A stretch of DNA of 64,000 bases from Fervidibacillus halotolerans (GCF_026547205.1 NZ_CP106877.1:1142771-1206770), one strand, 5' to 3'. Shown: positions 1 through 7,997, numbered from the stretch's first letter. Translations and numbers: made by a program. Notes: a model not told the origin generated them from the letters alone.

Positions 1-638
1 CGATGATAATTTTTATTTTACAATTTACAATTATTTGGCTCCCGTTAGAAATGTTCCTACAGTTTCTGATCGGTGTAATGATGGTAAGCATCGGATTAAT
101 TTTATTTCTACTCGGTGTGAACATTGGATTAGAGAAAGTAGGAGAATTCATTGGTGCTGCATTACCAAAGACGAAAAAAATCTCCGTCGTCATCTTTTTC
201 GGATTTCTTTTAGGGGTCATAGTAACAGTTGCAGAACCTGATGTTCGAGTATTAGCTACACAAGTCGATATCGTTTCTGGGGGTGACATACCAAAAAGTA
301 TTTTAATTTTATCGGTTGGTTTAGGCGTTGGTATTTTTACTGTTTTAGCATTACTTCGCATCGTTTTCAATTGGAATATGGCCCTATTACTAGCAATCGG
401 ATATGGATTCGTATTTTTATTAGCACCCTTTACACCAGCTTCCTTCGTCCCCATTTCCTTTGATTCCGGAGGTGTAACGACAGGACCATTAACCGTCCCT
501 TTTATTCTCTCCCTTGGGATTGGAATTGTTAACGTCGTTAAAGGAAAATCTGCTTCCAGTGATGGATTCGGCCTCGTCGGTTTAGCTTCCATTGGTCCAA
601 TTTTAGCTGTTTTGCTTCTAGGAGTGATCTATCAATGA
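1..638 (+). CDS. DUF1538 family membrane protein, first half-size subunit (5' end outside the window)
   Basis: Very hydrophobic protein with about six predicted membrane segments. It carries two motifs shared with the next gene: an acidic EP-x-V-x-VL-x2-QV-x2-VSGG stretch and FDSGGVTTGP. I place it in the DUF1538 family, putative transporters of unknown substrate. The first ATG at position 3 is probably internal: aligned with the downstream paralogue, about 25 N-terminal residues are missing, so the true start lies left of the window. It overlaps the next gene by 4 bases (ATGA), implying translational coupling. The family is confident; the function is unknown. Confidence 0.8.
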   Translation, partial: MIIFILQFTIIWLPLEMFLQFLIGVMMVSIGLILFLLGVNIGLEKVGEFIGAALPKTKKISVVIFFGFLLGVIVTVAEPDVRVLATQVDIVSGGDIPKSILILSVGLGVGIFTVLALLRIVFNWNMALLLAIGYGFVFLLAPFTPASFVPISFDSGGVTTGPLTVPFILSLGIGIVNVVKGKSASSDGFGLVGLASIGPILAVLLLGVIYQ

Positions 639-1402
639 TTCAGTCGATTTTTGAAAATTTTGATAAAGTTCTTTTCGAAGTTGCTACCGCGTTACTTCCC
701 CTCTTCGTTGTATTTTTATTGTTTCAGATGGTTCTATTAAAACTACCGAAAAAGAAAGTGATCGATATTACAATCGGATTCATTTTATCTTTTTTCGGCT
801 TGGCTTTCTTTTTACAAGGGGTTCATTTTGGATTTTTACCAATTGGTCAAACGATCGGGGAAAAACTTGGCTCTCTCCCCTATAAATGGATTATTATTCC
901 CATCGGTTTTATTATTGGATTTTTTACCGTTTATGCAGAACCTGCCGTCAGCGTGTTAATCCACCAAGTAGAAAAAGTATCTGGAGGTTATATACCACAA
1001 AAATTTTTACTATATGCTCTATCGATCGGTGTTGGATTAGCCATTAGTTTATCAGCAATTCGCATACTATTCGGACTCTCCCTATGGTATTTTGTTATTC
1101 CAGGGTATATAATAGCATTTATAATGATTAAATATGTTCCGAAAACCTTCATTTCCATTGCGTTCGATTCTGGTGGAGTAGCGACTGGACCTATGACCGC
1201 TACCTTTATATTAGCTTTATTTGTCGGACTCGCAAGTGTAACGGATGGGAGAGATCCACTCCTTGATGGATTTGGGATGGTTGCTTTAGTCGCTTTGGCT
1301 CCCATTTTATCGGTATTGACGCTAGGTACCCTTTACGGAAGAAAGGAGAAGGAACTATATGGAAAAGATTGTGGGGCAGAAATTAATCGTCACGATCGTT
1401 AA
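635..1402 (+). CDS. DUF1538 family membrane protein, second half-size subunit
   Basis: A 255-residue polytopic membrane protein, paralogous to the preceding gene. It has about six or seven hydrophobic segments, the EP-x-V-x-VL-x2-QV-x2-VSGG motif at about residues 90-110 and FDSGGVATGPMT at about 185-195. My recollection is that many DUF1538 proteins are about 500 residues with two such halves in one chain; here the halves are separate, which suggests a heterodimer (inference). The last 44 bases overlap the PII-like gene in another frame. The substrate is unknown; the adjacent PII-like protein suggests control by a small-molecule signal. Confidence 0.82.
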   Translation: MIQSIFENFDKVLFEVATALLPLFVVFLLFQMVLLKLPKKKVIDITIGFILSFFGLAFFLQGVHFGFLPIGQTIGEKLGSLPYKWIIIPIGFIIGFFTVYAEPAVSVLIHQVEKVSGGYIPQKFLLYALSIGVGLAISLSAIRILFGLSLWYFVIPGYIIAFIMIKYVPKTFISIAFDSGGVATGPMTATFILALFVGLASVTDGRDPLLDGFGMVALVALAPILSVLTLGTLYGRKEKELYGKDCGAEINRHDR

Positions 1403-2084
1403 AAAAGAAAAGGCGAAAAAAATTATTGAAGCGACAAAAAGGGCTGGAGCGAGAGGTGGAACAACCCTTTATGGGGAAGGATTCCGTCGAGGTGATAAGG
1501 ATTATTTTTTCGGTATTCCAATTATAAGAGAACGGGAAATTATCTTTACGATTGTAGATGAAAAAATTTACGAACGGGTGCTCGATTGTATTATTCATAC
1601 TGGATGTTTAAATCGACCGAAACAAGGGATATCTTTTGTCATTGATGTCGATCATGTAATCGGGATGCATCCGACCGAAAATGGTAACAGGGACCATTTT
1701 AAAGATAGTAGGGGGAAAGAGAGAATGGTGGACAATCGCTCAATCGAATACGATCTGATTATTACGATTGTTAACAAAGGGGACTCTGAAAAGGTGATTG
1801 AATCGTCAAAAAGGGCTGGAGCGGAAGGTGGAACGATTATTTCTGGTCGAGGAACGGGAATTCATGAAAAGGCAAAACTATTCAATATTTTAATCGAGCC
1901 TGAAAAGGAAGTCGTGCTAACGCTTATAAATAAAGAAAAAACGACAGAAGTTTTAAAAGCGATTGAAAAAGAAACCCAATTGCATAAACCGGGGAAAGGA
2001 ATCGCCTTTGTTTTAAATGTGGAAAGGGCTGTCGGAATTAATCATCCGCTAAGGGCGACAATCAACGAACATTCGGAGAAATAA
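1359..2084 (+). CDS. Tandem PII-like signalling protein (two GlnB-type domains)
   Basis: The 241 residues split into two similar halves. Each begins LI-(V/I)-TIV and contains K-RAGA-x-GGT, then a KPGKGIAFV or RPKQGISFV strand close to the C-terminal part of PII folds. Domain 1 covers about residues 8-105 and domain 2 about 128-225, joined by a charged linker. The canonical uridylylated T-loop tyrosine is not evident, so this is a divergent PII-like sensor rather than GlnB/GlnK. The ATG has a good AGAAAGGAG site upstream and starts inside the preceding gene. It probably regulates the DUF1538 pair (inferred from operon structure). Confidence 0.82.
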   Translation: MEKIVGQKLIVTIVKKEKAKKIIEATKRAGARGGTTLYGEGFRRGDKDYFFGIPIIREREIIFTIVDEKIYERVLDCIIHTGCLNRPKQGISFVIDVDHVIGMHPTENGNRDHFKDSRGKERMVDNRSIEYDLIITIVNKGDSEKVIESSKRAGAEGGTIISGRGTGIHEKAKLFNILIEPEKEVVLTLINKEKTTEVLKAIEKETQLHKPGKGIAFVLNVERAVGINHPLRATINEHSEK

Positions 2085-2244
2085 AAAGTTGAAAAGACAT
2101 TTCTCATATGAATCGATTGAAAGTCCGCTAATCATTAAAAAGGGTCTTTGTCAAATCGTGTTGGAGAATAATTTCGTAATTTTTTTCAGTAAAATGTAAT
2201 TGGATCAGGTTGTCCATTCATCCAAAATTGGTTTAAAGTTATTC

Positions 2245-2352
2245 GTTCCATTGGCGGACGCGCATCCAGTGGTACGGCTCAAACCTCCTCGTCACTTCTC
2301 TCCTGCGGAGTCTCGAGACCCGTGCTTTCCCCGCAGGAGTCGCCGCAAATGT
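2245..2352. repeat. GC-rich imperfect palindrome inside IS copy 1
   Basis: It begins GTTCCATTGGCGGACGCGCA and contains TCTCGAGACCCGTGC and TTTCCCCGCAGGAGTCGCCG, far more GC-rich than its surroundings. It corresponds to the complete palindrome at 26862-26972, but the outer right arm is decayed (GCAAATGTT instead of CCAATGGAAC). In the IS it lies just 3' of the transposase remnant. Confidence 0.7.
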
Positions 2353-2696
2353 TTTCTATTTTGGACTTAATGGACACCTTTTTTATGGTTACGAAATGAT
2401 TGGTAAAAAGAATACGATGTATAAAATAATCAAAGCACTTATAACCAAAGGCAATGGGTTTCATCGTCTTCGTCTTTATTGATTCCTTCCAAAACCCCGT
2501 TGTTGTATTTTCATGTAAACGTATTTTCTACATGAGGTATGTATTTCATCATTGTGTTTGATGGCGGTTTTCAAATATTTGGAGACGTGTTTTGTTTCTT
2601 TGACAACACCTTCTTTAAGAGCTTAAAGTTCTTCGTTCTTAAACATAAAAGATATTTAACAAAATGCGTATACAATATAGATGAGACATGTGACAT
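2345..2696 (-). pseudogene. ISL3-family transposase remnant (start plus C-terminal part)
   Basis: The reading starts at ATG 2696, behind an AGGAG at 2699-2703, with MSHVSSI. It then jumps to a C-terminal transposase region: KYIPHVENTFT, a stop, KYNNGVLEGIN, then after a frameshift KTMKPIAFGYKCFDYFIHR. This matches the ISL3 pattern of NG-x2-EG-x-NN-x-IK-x2-KR-x-AFGY, in which the glutamate is the last acidic residue of the DDE triad. There are two in-frame stops and one frameshift, and most of the roughly 400-codon gene is gone. The boundary near 2345 is approximate. Confidence 0.75.
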
Positions 2697-2958
2697 TACT
2701 CCTATAAATGTGGTTTGGTGATTACATTTTTCCAGGGGAATGTCACTTTTTTTGATTAAAAAAAGGTGCTGGTATTTAGTCACCAACACCAAAAATTATA
2801 GAGCCGTTAAAAATAGCGGATTTTTCCATCGGGTGTTTTTTTACTTGTCAATATGTCATCTCCCAAATCCCCTTTTTCAAAAGGGAAAGGAAGGTCGTTT
2901 TAGTTTACATAATATAATTATAATCAATAAATCGTTTCATTTTTACAGGTAAATGAAT

Positions 2959-4206
2959 TCATTCGGCTTTTAGTTGCTTCAAGACTTCCCAAGCCCCAAC
3001 TTTAACCGCTCTCCGACGAATCGTTTGCCGATTTCCAAAAAGATGGTATTCAAAGGCTTCGGGTGTTTTTCCGTCTATGGAAATTCCAATATAGACCGTT
3101 CCAGGATTTTTCCCTTCTAACGGCGACGGTCCAGCTACTCCGGTAAAACTGATTCCAATATGTGCTTTCATCTTTTTTCTTACATTTTCAGCCATTTCCA
3201 TTGCACATTGTTTACTTACTGCTCCAAAGGTATCAATCGTTTCCTTCTGAACGCCAAGAAAGCCGATCTTTACTTCGTTTGTATAGGAAACAATACCACC
3301 TTGGAACCAATGACTAGCACCGGGAATGGAAGTCAGTTCCTCTTGAAATAATCCCCCAGTCAAACTTTCTGCCGCAGCGATCCTTTTACTCTTCACTTGG
3401 AGAAGCTTTGCCATTTCATCTATAATCGTCGTCTCATCGTAACCATAAAAATAAGGACCGACTCGAGATAAAATTTCCCCTTCCAATTGGTCAATTAACT
3501 CCTTGCGTTTCCTTTTATCAGAATGTTTCACCGTCAGTCGCAAGGTTACTTCACCATCCGATGCTAATGGAGCGATTGTCGGGTTGGACTGGCGATCGAT
3601 TAAATCCTCGATTTCCTTTTCTAATGTGGATTCTCCGATACCGAAAAATCGTAATACCTTCGACTCGATTGTTTCGCATTTTCCTAAACGTTTCAATAAT
3701 GATCGTTTCCCATATTTTTTAAACATAGGCTCCAATTCTGACGGTGGCCCTGGTAATAACATATACGTAATATCATCTTGTGTAAAAACCATCCCCGGTG
3801 CCATTCCCGTATCATTGGGCAAAACTTCACTTCCTGCTAAAACATATGCTTGCTTTTTATTATTTTCGGTCATTGTTCTATTCATTTTTTTAAAAAAGGC
3901 TTTAATCGATTGGAAGGATTCTTCATCCATTACTAAATCTCTTTGTACGATTTCTGCCAAAGTTTCCTTTGTTAAATCATCCTTCGTCGGACCGAGACCA
4001 CCGGTAAATAAAATAAATTGGGATCGCTTTTTAGCGATTTCGACAGCATTTTTTAATCGATTTCGATTATCCCCCACCACGGTATGGAAATAAACATTGA
4101 CACCGATAGTCGCTAACTCTTTCGACAAAAATTTTGCATTCGTATTTGCAATTTGTCCTAAAAGTAATTCCGAACCTACGGCGATAATTTCCGCATTCAT
4201 TTTCAT
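2959..4206 (-). CDS. cinA: CinA, competence/damage-inducible protein
   Basis: At 415 residues it has the usual family length. The N-terminal half is a MoaB/MogA-like domain with GGLGPTKDD at 69-77; the C-terminal third is a PncC-type nicotinamide-nucleotide amidase domain with AAESLTGG at about 280. CinA proteins are linked to pyridine-nucleotide salvage, and in B. subtilis the gene belongs to the competence regulon and is followed by recA. Here no recA follows; the next thing downstream is the IS remnant. An AAAGGTGG site precedes two possible ATGs (4206 and 4200); the family usually starts at the second (MNAEII). Confidence 0.95.
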   Translation of the reverse strand: MKMNAEIIAVGSELLLGQIANTNAKFLSKELATIGVNVYFHTVVGDNRNRLKNAVEIAKKRSQFILFTGGLGPTKDDLTKETLAEIVQRDLVMDEESFQSIKAFFKKMNRTMTENNKKQAYVLAGSEVLPNDTGMAPGMVFTQDDITYMLLPGPPSELEPMFKKYGKRSLLKRLGKCETIESKVLRFFGIGESTLEKEIEDLIDRQSNPTIAPLASDGEVTLRLTVKHSDKRKRKELIDQLEGEILSRVGPYFYGYDETTIIDEMAKLLQVKSKRIAAAESLTGGLFQEELTSIPGASHWFQGGIVSYTNEVKIGFLGVQKETIDTFGAVSKQCAMEMAENVRKKMKAHIGISFTGVAGPSPLEGKNPGTVYIGISIDGKTPEAFEYHLFGNRQTIRRRAVKVGAWEVLKQLKAE

Positions 4207-4239
4207 CCAACCACCTTTGGAGATGTTCTCTCCTTTACT

Positions 4240-4818
4240 TTATTTCGAATTGGCAAAAACATGCTTATTTTTCGCGAAATAATCCCAACCGGACCAGATC
4301 GTGAAGAATGTTGCAATATACAGGGCGAGATCAGCAAAAGGTATGCCTAAATATGAAAAAGGTATATTATTTAATAAAAGGGCCGTTACGGCGATAATTT
4401 GTGTCCACGTTTTTATTTTTCCAAGCATATTGGCTGCAACAACTTCACCTCCTCCAGCTAGTACGAGTCGAAGTCCTGTTACAGCAAATTCCCGACTGAT
4501 GATAATAATCACAATCCATGACGGAGCCAGTTGCATTTCAACTAAAATGATTAAGGCAGATGATACGAGCAACTTATCTGCTAACGGGTCCAAAAACTTC
4601 CCTAAATTTGTAACTAGATTATATTTTCTCGCGTAATACCCATCTATCCAATCCGTTGTTGAGGCAATGATAAATAAAATTGTACCGATCAGTTGTGAAA
4701 CGGGGAGTTCGGTATCTCCAAATGTCAATACCCCCCAAGACCAATCAATCACCATGATTATAACAAAAACAGGAATTAAAAAAACACGGGAAATCGTTAT
4801 TTTATTTGGTAAATTCAT
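4240..4818 (-). CDS. pgsA: CDP-diacylglycerol--glycerol-3-phosphate 3-phosphatidyltransferase PgsA
   Basis: This 192-residue integral membrane enzyme makes phosphatidylglycerol phosphate, the committed step to phosphatidylglycerol and cardiolipin. The full CDP-alcohol phosphotransferase signature is present: D56-x2-D59-G60-x2-A63-R64-x8-G73-x3-D77-x3-D81, where the aspartates bind Mg and the substrate. Hydrophobic segments lie at about 10-28, 45-55, 85-110 and 130-180. It is followed by cinA after 33 bases and preceded by the terminator of the rodZ-like gene, so it probably has its own promoter. The order ymfM-pgsA-cinA matches Bacillus. Confidence 0.96.
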   Translation of the reverse strand: MNLPNKITISRVFLIPVFVIIMVIDWSWGVLTFGDTELPVSQLIGTILFIIASTTDWIDGYYARKYNLVTNLGKFLDPLADKLLVSSALIILVEMQLAPSWIVIIIISREFAVTGLRLVLAGGGEVVAANMLGKIKTWTQIIAVTALLLNNIPFSYLGIPFADLALYIATFFTIWSGWDYFAKNKHVFANSK

Positions 4819-4901
4819 CAGTAAACCTCCATGTATAGAATTAAGACTTTCAACTATTTTTTAAAGGAAGGGATTGGTTCATGCCTTTCAATCTGTTTCC
4901 G

Positions 4902-4943
4902 AAAAAGAAGGAAAATAGTCTTCTCCTTTGACTATTCTCCTTC
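4902..4943 (-). terminator. Intrinsic terminator after the RodZ-like gene
   Basis: On the minus strand the 14-bp arms GAAGGAGAATAGTC and GACTATTTTCCTTC (one mismatch, 9-nt loop) are followed by TTTTTC. The upstream arm includes the last codons and stop of the RodZ-like gene. Confidence 0.85.
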
Positions 4944-5861
4944 TTTTACTACATAGCGAATAATAATATTTTGCGTTACATTTTCATTCGGATCATTCAT
5001 AAAGGTTAACTTTTCATCATTTATATATATTTCCGTTTCATAGGCTCTTCCAATCCGAATGTTCACTGTGTCCTCTTCTGAAAAATCGCGAATAATTTCT
5101 GGGTTGTTATCGTTTAACGTAACACCATCTTGGAGTACATTGTTATTTTCATCGAAGATTTTGATCCAAGTAGCTCCATTTTTTGTCGCTTTAATTTTCA
5201 ATTCAAAGCGTTCAGCATTTTTTAATTCATAAAGGGTATTTTCTCCATCCGATTCAACGGCTGTCAATTCTTGACTTTTCTCTTCTCCTTCTCCTTCATC
5301 CGTTTCCGTTTGGTCGTTTCCTACAGACGGATCGGAATTTTCACTTTCATCACTGTTGTCAACTTCTGTTTCTTTATTCTCAGGTGGTGTACCCGATTCA
5401 CCGATTTCTACTAAATCGTCAGTGGTAGGATCTGTAGATTGATCACTCAACGTATTCGTTAAGATTTTTTGAGCGAAATACCATACTAAAATAGCTAAAC
5501 CAATGATAAAAATGGTTAGCAATATTTTCGGGAAAATCTCAAATAACTTAGAATTTGTAGAAATTTCCCTTCTTGAATGGGTGCGGGAAAGCTGTTCAGG
5601 CAAATCATCCTCATAAACGGAAGGTATCTCAGTCTTGAATTCTTCAAAAAGACGCTCAGGCTCTAAACCTACAGCCTCCGCATATTGTTTAATAAAGGCT
5701 CGTACATAAAATTTTCCTGGAATGATATCGTATTTTCCTTCTTCAATTCCTGCTAAATAACGCTTTTGAATTTTCGTTATATTTTGCAGATCATCTAATG
5801 TTAATCCTTTTTCTTCACGTGCTTCTCGTAACCTTTTCCCTAATTCTGTCAATGAAAACAC
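4932..5861 (-). CDS. ymfM: RodZ-like (YmfM) membrane-anchored HTH protein
   Basis: The layout is that of RodZ. A Cro/XRE-like helix-turn-helix covers residues 1-75 (LGKRLREAREEKGLTLDDL), a basic segment precedes a single membrane helix at about 109-131, then comes a strongly acidic, Ser/Glu/Asp-rich linker at about 140-205 and a C-terminal DUF4115-type beta domain ending in a strand-rich 210-305 region. RodZ links MreB filaments to the elongation machinery and affects rod shape. In B. subtilis the gene lies between ymfK and pgsA, as here. At 309 residues it is typical for the family. Confidence 0.88.
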   Translation of the reverse strand: MFSLTELGKRLREAREEKGLTLDDLQNITKIQKRYLAGIEEGKYDIIPGKFYVRAFIKQYAEAVGLEPERLFEEFKTEIPSVYEDDLPEQLSRTHSRREISTNSKLFEIFPKILLTIFIIGLAILVWYFAQKILTNTLSDQSTDPTTDDLVEIGESGTPPENKETEVDNSDESENSDPSVGNDQTETDEGEGEEKSQELTAVESDGENTLYELKNAERFELKIKATKNGATWIKIFDENNNVLQDGVTLNDNNPEIIRDFSEEDTVNIRIGRAYETEIYINDEKLTFMNDPNENVTQNIIIRYVVKEGE

Positions 5862-5872
5862 CTTCCATTTAT

Positions 5873-6658
5873 TTATAAATCGATACCGCCTAAATTGTTT
5901 CCGGGCATGAAATAATTTAAGGAATCGTAACGGATCTCCTCTTCCGGATCGTTTCTTAATTCGATTATGTAATCAAAATCATCCATCGTATATTCAGAAT
6001 ATCGAATAAATAAATCCGGGTGTTCGACGACCTTTATAGCAGGAATCCTCATCAATTCCCTTATGAGCGACCAATGTTGTTCATTACCCCTTTTAATGGA
6101 AACTGCACCATCGATAATATAAATCGTATTTTCATTATATTCTTCTTCCATCAGACGACTACGTATCGTTTGCTTTAATAATGTGGAAGAAATAAATAGC
6201 CAACGTTTATTAGCAGAAACACTCGCAGCGACGATCGATTCCGTTTTTCCTACGCGAGGCATTCCACGGATCCCTATTAGTCGGTGCCCCTTTTTATTAA
6301 ACAATTTGCTCATAAAATCAACGAGAATCCCAATTTCATCCCTCGTAAAACGAAAGGTTTTTTTATCATCTGCACCCTTTTGTATATATCGTCCGTGACG
6401 CACGGCTATTCGGTCCCTCAATTTTGGCTTGCGAAGTTTTAAAACTTTGATCGTTTCCATCGTTTGCAAAATAGGTTCCAATCGTTCGATGGCATATGGG
6501 TTTTTCGCCAAAATTAACAAACCCCTTCTTCCTTGATCCACTCCGTTAATCGTCACAATATTGATCGAAAGCATCCCTAATAAAGAAGAGATATCTCCTA
6601 GTAAGCCAGGACGATTAATTAAAATTTCGTACTCTAAATACCACTCCCTTTTTTCCAC
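5873..6658 (-). CDS. ymfK: YmfK-like DUF3388 protein with ACT-like N-terminus
   Basis: The 261-residue protein starts with GTG; the AAGGTGGGG site nine bases upstream supports this. Residues 1-75 look like an ACT ligand-binding domain (EYEILINRPGLLGDISSLLG). The rest is the DUF3388 region and contains GMPRVGKT at 132-139, a P-loop-like GxxxxGKT, followed about 40 residues later by a hydrophobic strand ending in D (TIYIIDG), like a Walker B. The biochemical function is unknown; the name rests on sequence and position between ymfJ and ymfM. It has its own upstream region after the ymfJ terminator. Confidence 0.85.
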   Translation of the reverse strand: MEKREWYLEYEILINRPGLLGDISSLLGMLSINIVTINGVDQGRRGLLILAKNPYAIERLEPILQTMETIKVLKLRKPKLRDRIAVRHGRYIQKGADDKKTFRFTRDEIGILVDFMSKLFNKKGHRLIGIRGMPRVGKTESIVAASVSANKRWLFISSTLLKQTIRSRLMEEEYNENTIYIIDGAVSIKRGNEQHWSLIRELMRIPAIKVVEHPDLFIRYSEYTMDDFDYIIELRNDPEEEIRYDSLNYFMPGNNLGGIDL

Positions 6659-6874
6659 TATACAAACCCCACCTTATATCGAAGAGTCCTTATGTAAAGT
6701 CATCTTGATTCTATAATATATGATTTTTTCACGTTTAGAAAGATTTATCAGTGATTTTCATGATTTTATTCCGAATTTCTCTTATTTTTTTCCTATCATC
6801 ATTCGATGAATATGAAAATAATGAAATAAAAAGCCTAAGTCTATTTTACCATATCATTCCATACGTATAAATGG

Positions 6875-6900
6875 AAAAAGAGGGAGATTAATCCCTCTTT
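6875..6900 (-). terminator. Intrinsic terminator after ymfJ
   Basis: Perfect 9-bp stem AAAGAGGGA / TCCCTCTTT with a 6-nt loop, ending in TTTTT. The first arm overlaps the ymfJ stop codon. Confidence 0.85.
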
Positions 6901-7156
6901 AATTTGTTTCATTATTTTGTACTAATTTTACCATTAAATTCGCAATCGCATGTTGCTCCTGTTCGTTTGCGACTGACCAAAGATCCGCCAGTACCCGTTC
7001 TTGTTCATTTTTCGGCTCGACTTGTTTTGCTAAATAGTCCCCAATTTGGTAGGCTAAATCATTGATTACATTTTGACTTAAACCTTGTTCTTGAGCTTGG
7101 TTTAAACGATCTCCTAAGAAATCTTTCCACTGCTCCCAATTATCCAAAACGCTCAC
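6899..7156 (-). CDS. ymfJ: YmfJ family small acidic protein (DUF3243)
   Basis: This 85-residue soluble helical protein (MSVLDNWEQWKDFLGDRLNQ) carries the DUF3243 pattern of DW-x3-FL-x3-L and a C-terminal LANLMVKLV helix. It is a conserved Bacillaceae protein of unknown function, located between ymfI and ymfK as in B. subtilis. A GGAGGAAT-type site precedes the ATG. An intrinsic terminator follows at once, so it ends the ymfF-H-I-J transcription unit. Confidence 0.85.
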   Translation of the reverse strand: MSVLDNWEQWKDFLGDRLNQAQEQGLSQNVINDLAYQIGDYLAKQVEPKNEQERVLADLWSVANEQEQHAIANLMVKLVQNNETN

Positions 7157-7240
7157 GAATATTCCTCCTTTTTACACATATTCAGTGATAGTTTGGATTA
7201 TTGAACAAAAAATATTCATTTACACGAAGCCACTATACTT

Positions 7241-7969
7241 TTATACATACCACCCACCATTGACATTTAGAACGTGACCAGTTATATAGGAGGCTTGTTC
7301 AGATAACAAAAAGGTAACAGCTTGTGCTACATCCTTTGGAGTTCCGATCTTTCCAATCGGAATTTCATCGATTAATTCCTTCTTATCGTCTTCAGTTAAA
7401 TTCGAAAGCATTTTTGTATCAATTGCCCCGGGAGCGACCACATTGACTCGAATACCGCTACTTGCCAGTTCTTTACTCAACGCCTTTGCAAAGGAAATTT
7501 GTCCCCCTTTTACTGCAGAATACACTGTTTCACAGGATGCCCCTGTCTGTCCCCATATGGAAGAAATAAACACGATATTTCCATTTCGATTTCGGATCAT
7601 TTTCGGCAATAAAATTTTTGTAATTTGGATCGGAGCTGTTAAGTGAAGAGAGATGAGGCGATTGATTTCCTCTTCCTTCATGTCAATTAACATTTTAGAA
7701 ATGGCAATACCACTATTATGAACAAGGCCATGTAACTGAAAGATTTCACTACATAGTTTTCCTATCCCATCTGTCGTCGTTAGATCAGCTTGAATAGGTA
7801 TAAATTCTTGATTCGACTCCAACTTTTTAAATTTCACTAATAGATCCGTCATCCCCTGTTCATTTTTATTATAATGGAGGTATAAGGAATATCCCTGTTT
7901 TGCCAATTGTTGTGCAATCATTCCTCCGATTTCTCCACTGGCCCCCGTAATTAAAATGAATCGTTTCAA
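7241..7969 (-). CDS. ymfI: YmfI, SDR family elongation factor P 5-aminopentanone reductase
   Basis: Short-chain dehydrogenase with the NADPH-binding TGASGEIG near the N-terminus, an NSGIA motif, the catalytic Ser and Y-x3-K (YSAVKGG) and a C-terminal NVNGGWYV like FabG. In B. subtilis YmfI reduces 5-aminopentanone on EF-P to 5-aminopentanol, tuning translation of polyproline stretches. I place the start at TTG 7969, preceded by AAGGAG, which gives 242 residues (MKRFILITGASG), the length of the B. subtilis protein as I recall it; the longer reading would overlap ymfH. FabG-type ketoacyl reduction is the alternative, but the ymf context favours YmfI. Confidence 0.87.
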   Translation of the reverse strand: MKRFILITGASGEIGGMIAQQLAKQGYSLYLHYNKNEQGMTDLLVKFKKLESNQEFIPIQADLTTTDGIGKLCSEIFQLHGLVHNSGIAISKMLIDMKEEEINRLISLHLTAPIQITKILLPKMIRNRNGNIVFISSIWGQTGASCETVYSAVKGGQISFAKALSKELASSGIRVNVVAPGAIDTKMLSNLTEDDKKELIDEIPIGKIGTPKDVAQAVTFLLSEQASYITGHVLNVNGGWYV

Positions 7970-7997
7970 AATTTTTTCGCTCCTTCTTCCACGATGT

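Larger units (their letters stand above)
2142..2805 (-). mobile_element. Degenerate ISL3-like insertion sequence, copy 1
   Basis: The ends are imperfect terminal inverted repeats: GGGTCTTTGTC... at the left and, read inward from the right, GGCTCTATAAT..., both followed by GTTGGNGA-x-TAA. They are flanked by ATTAAAAA (2134-2141) and GTTAAAAA (2806-2813), an 8-bp target duplication with one mismatch. Inside are a transposase remnant on the minus strand and a GC-rich palindrome. The outer parts match the element at 26720-27075 in inverted orientation. Duplication length, ends and transposase motif all fit the ISL3 family. It is internally deleted and cannot transpose by itself. Confidence 0.85.
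2120..2825 (+). terminator. Intrinsic terminator of the PII operon, split by an insertion element
   Basis: The left arm TCCGCTA (2124-2130) and the right arm TAGCGGA (2814-2820), followed by TTTTT, are exact complements now separated by the 664-bp element at 2142-2805. With the element and one copy of its target duplication removed, the arms enclose an 11-nt loop, and the stem extends by A-T and G-T pairs into the T-run. This is a standard Rho-independent terminator 40 bases after the PII stop codon. With the arms so far apart it is probably non-functional. Confidence 0.75.

Noticed and set aside
2279-2464. A 61-codon minus-strand reading frame that could be called a small gene
   Set aside because: It is the tail of the decayed ISL3 transposase (PIAFGYKCFDYF...) running on into the GC-rich palindrome; it has no ribosome site.
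3503-4093. A 196-codon plus-strand frame antisense to cinA
   Set aside because: cinA is intact and conserved on the other strand; the frame has no ribosome site or domain.
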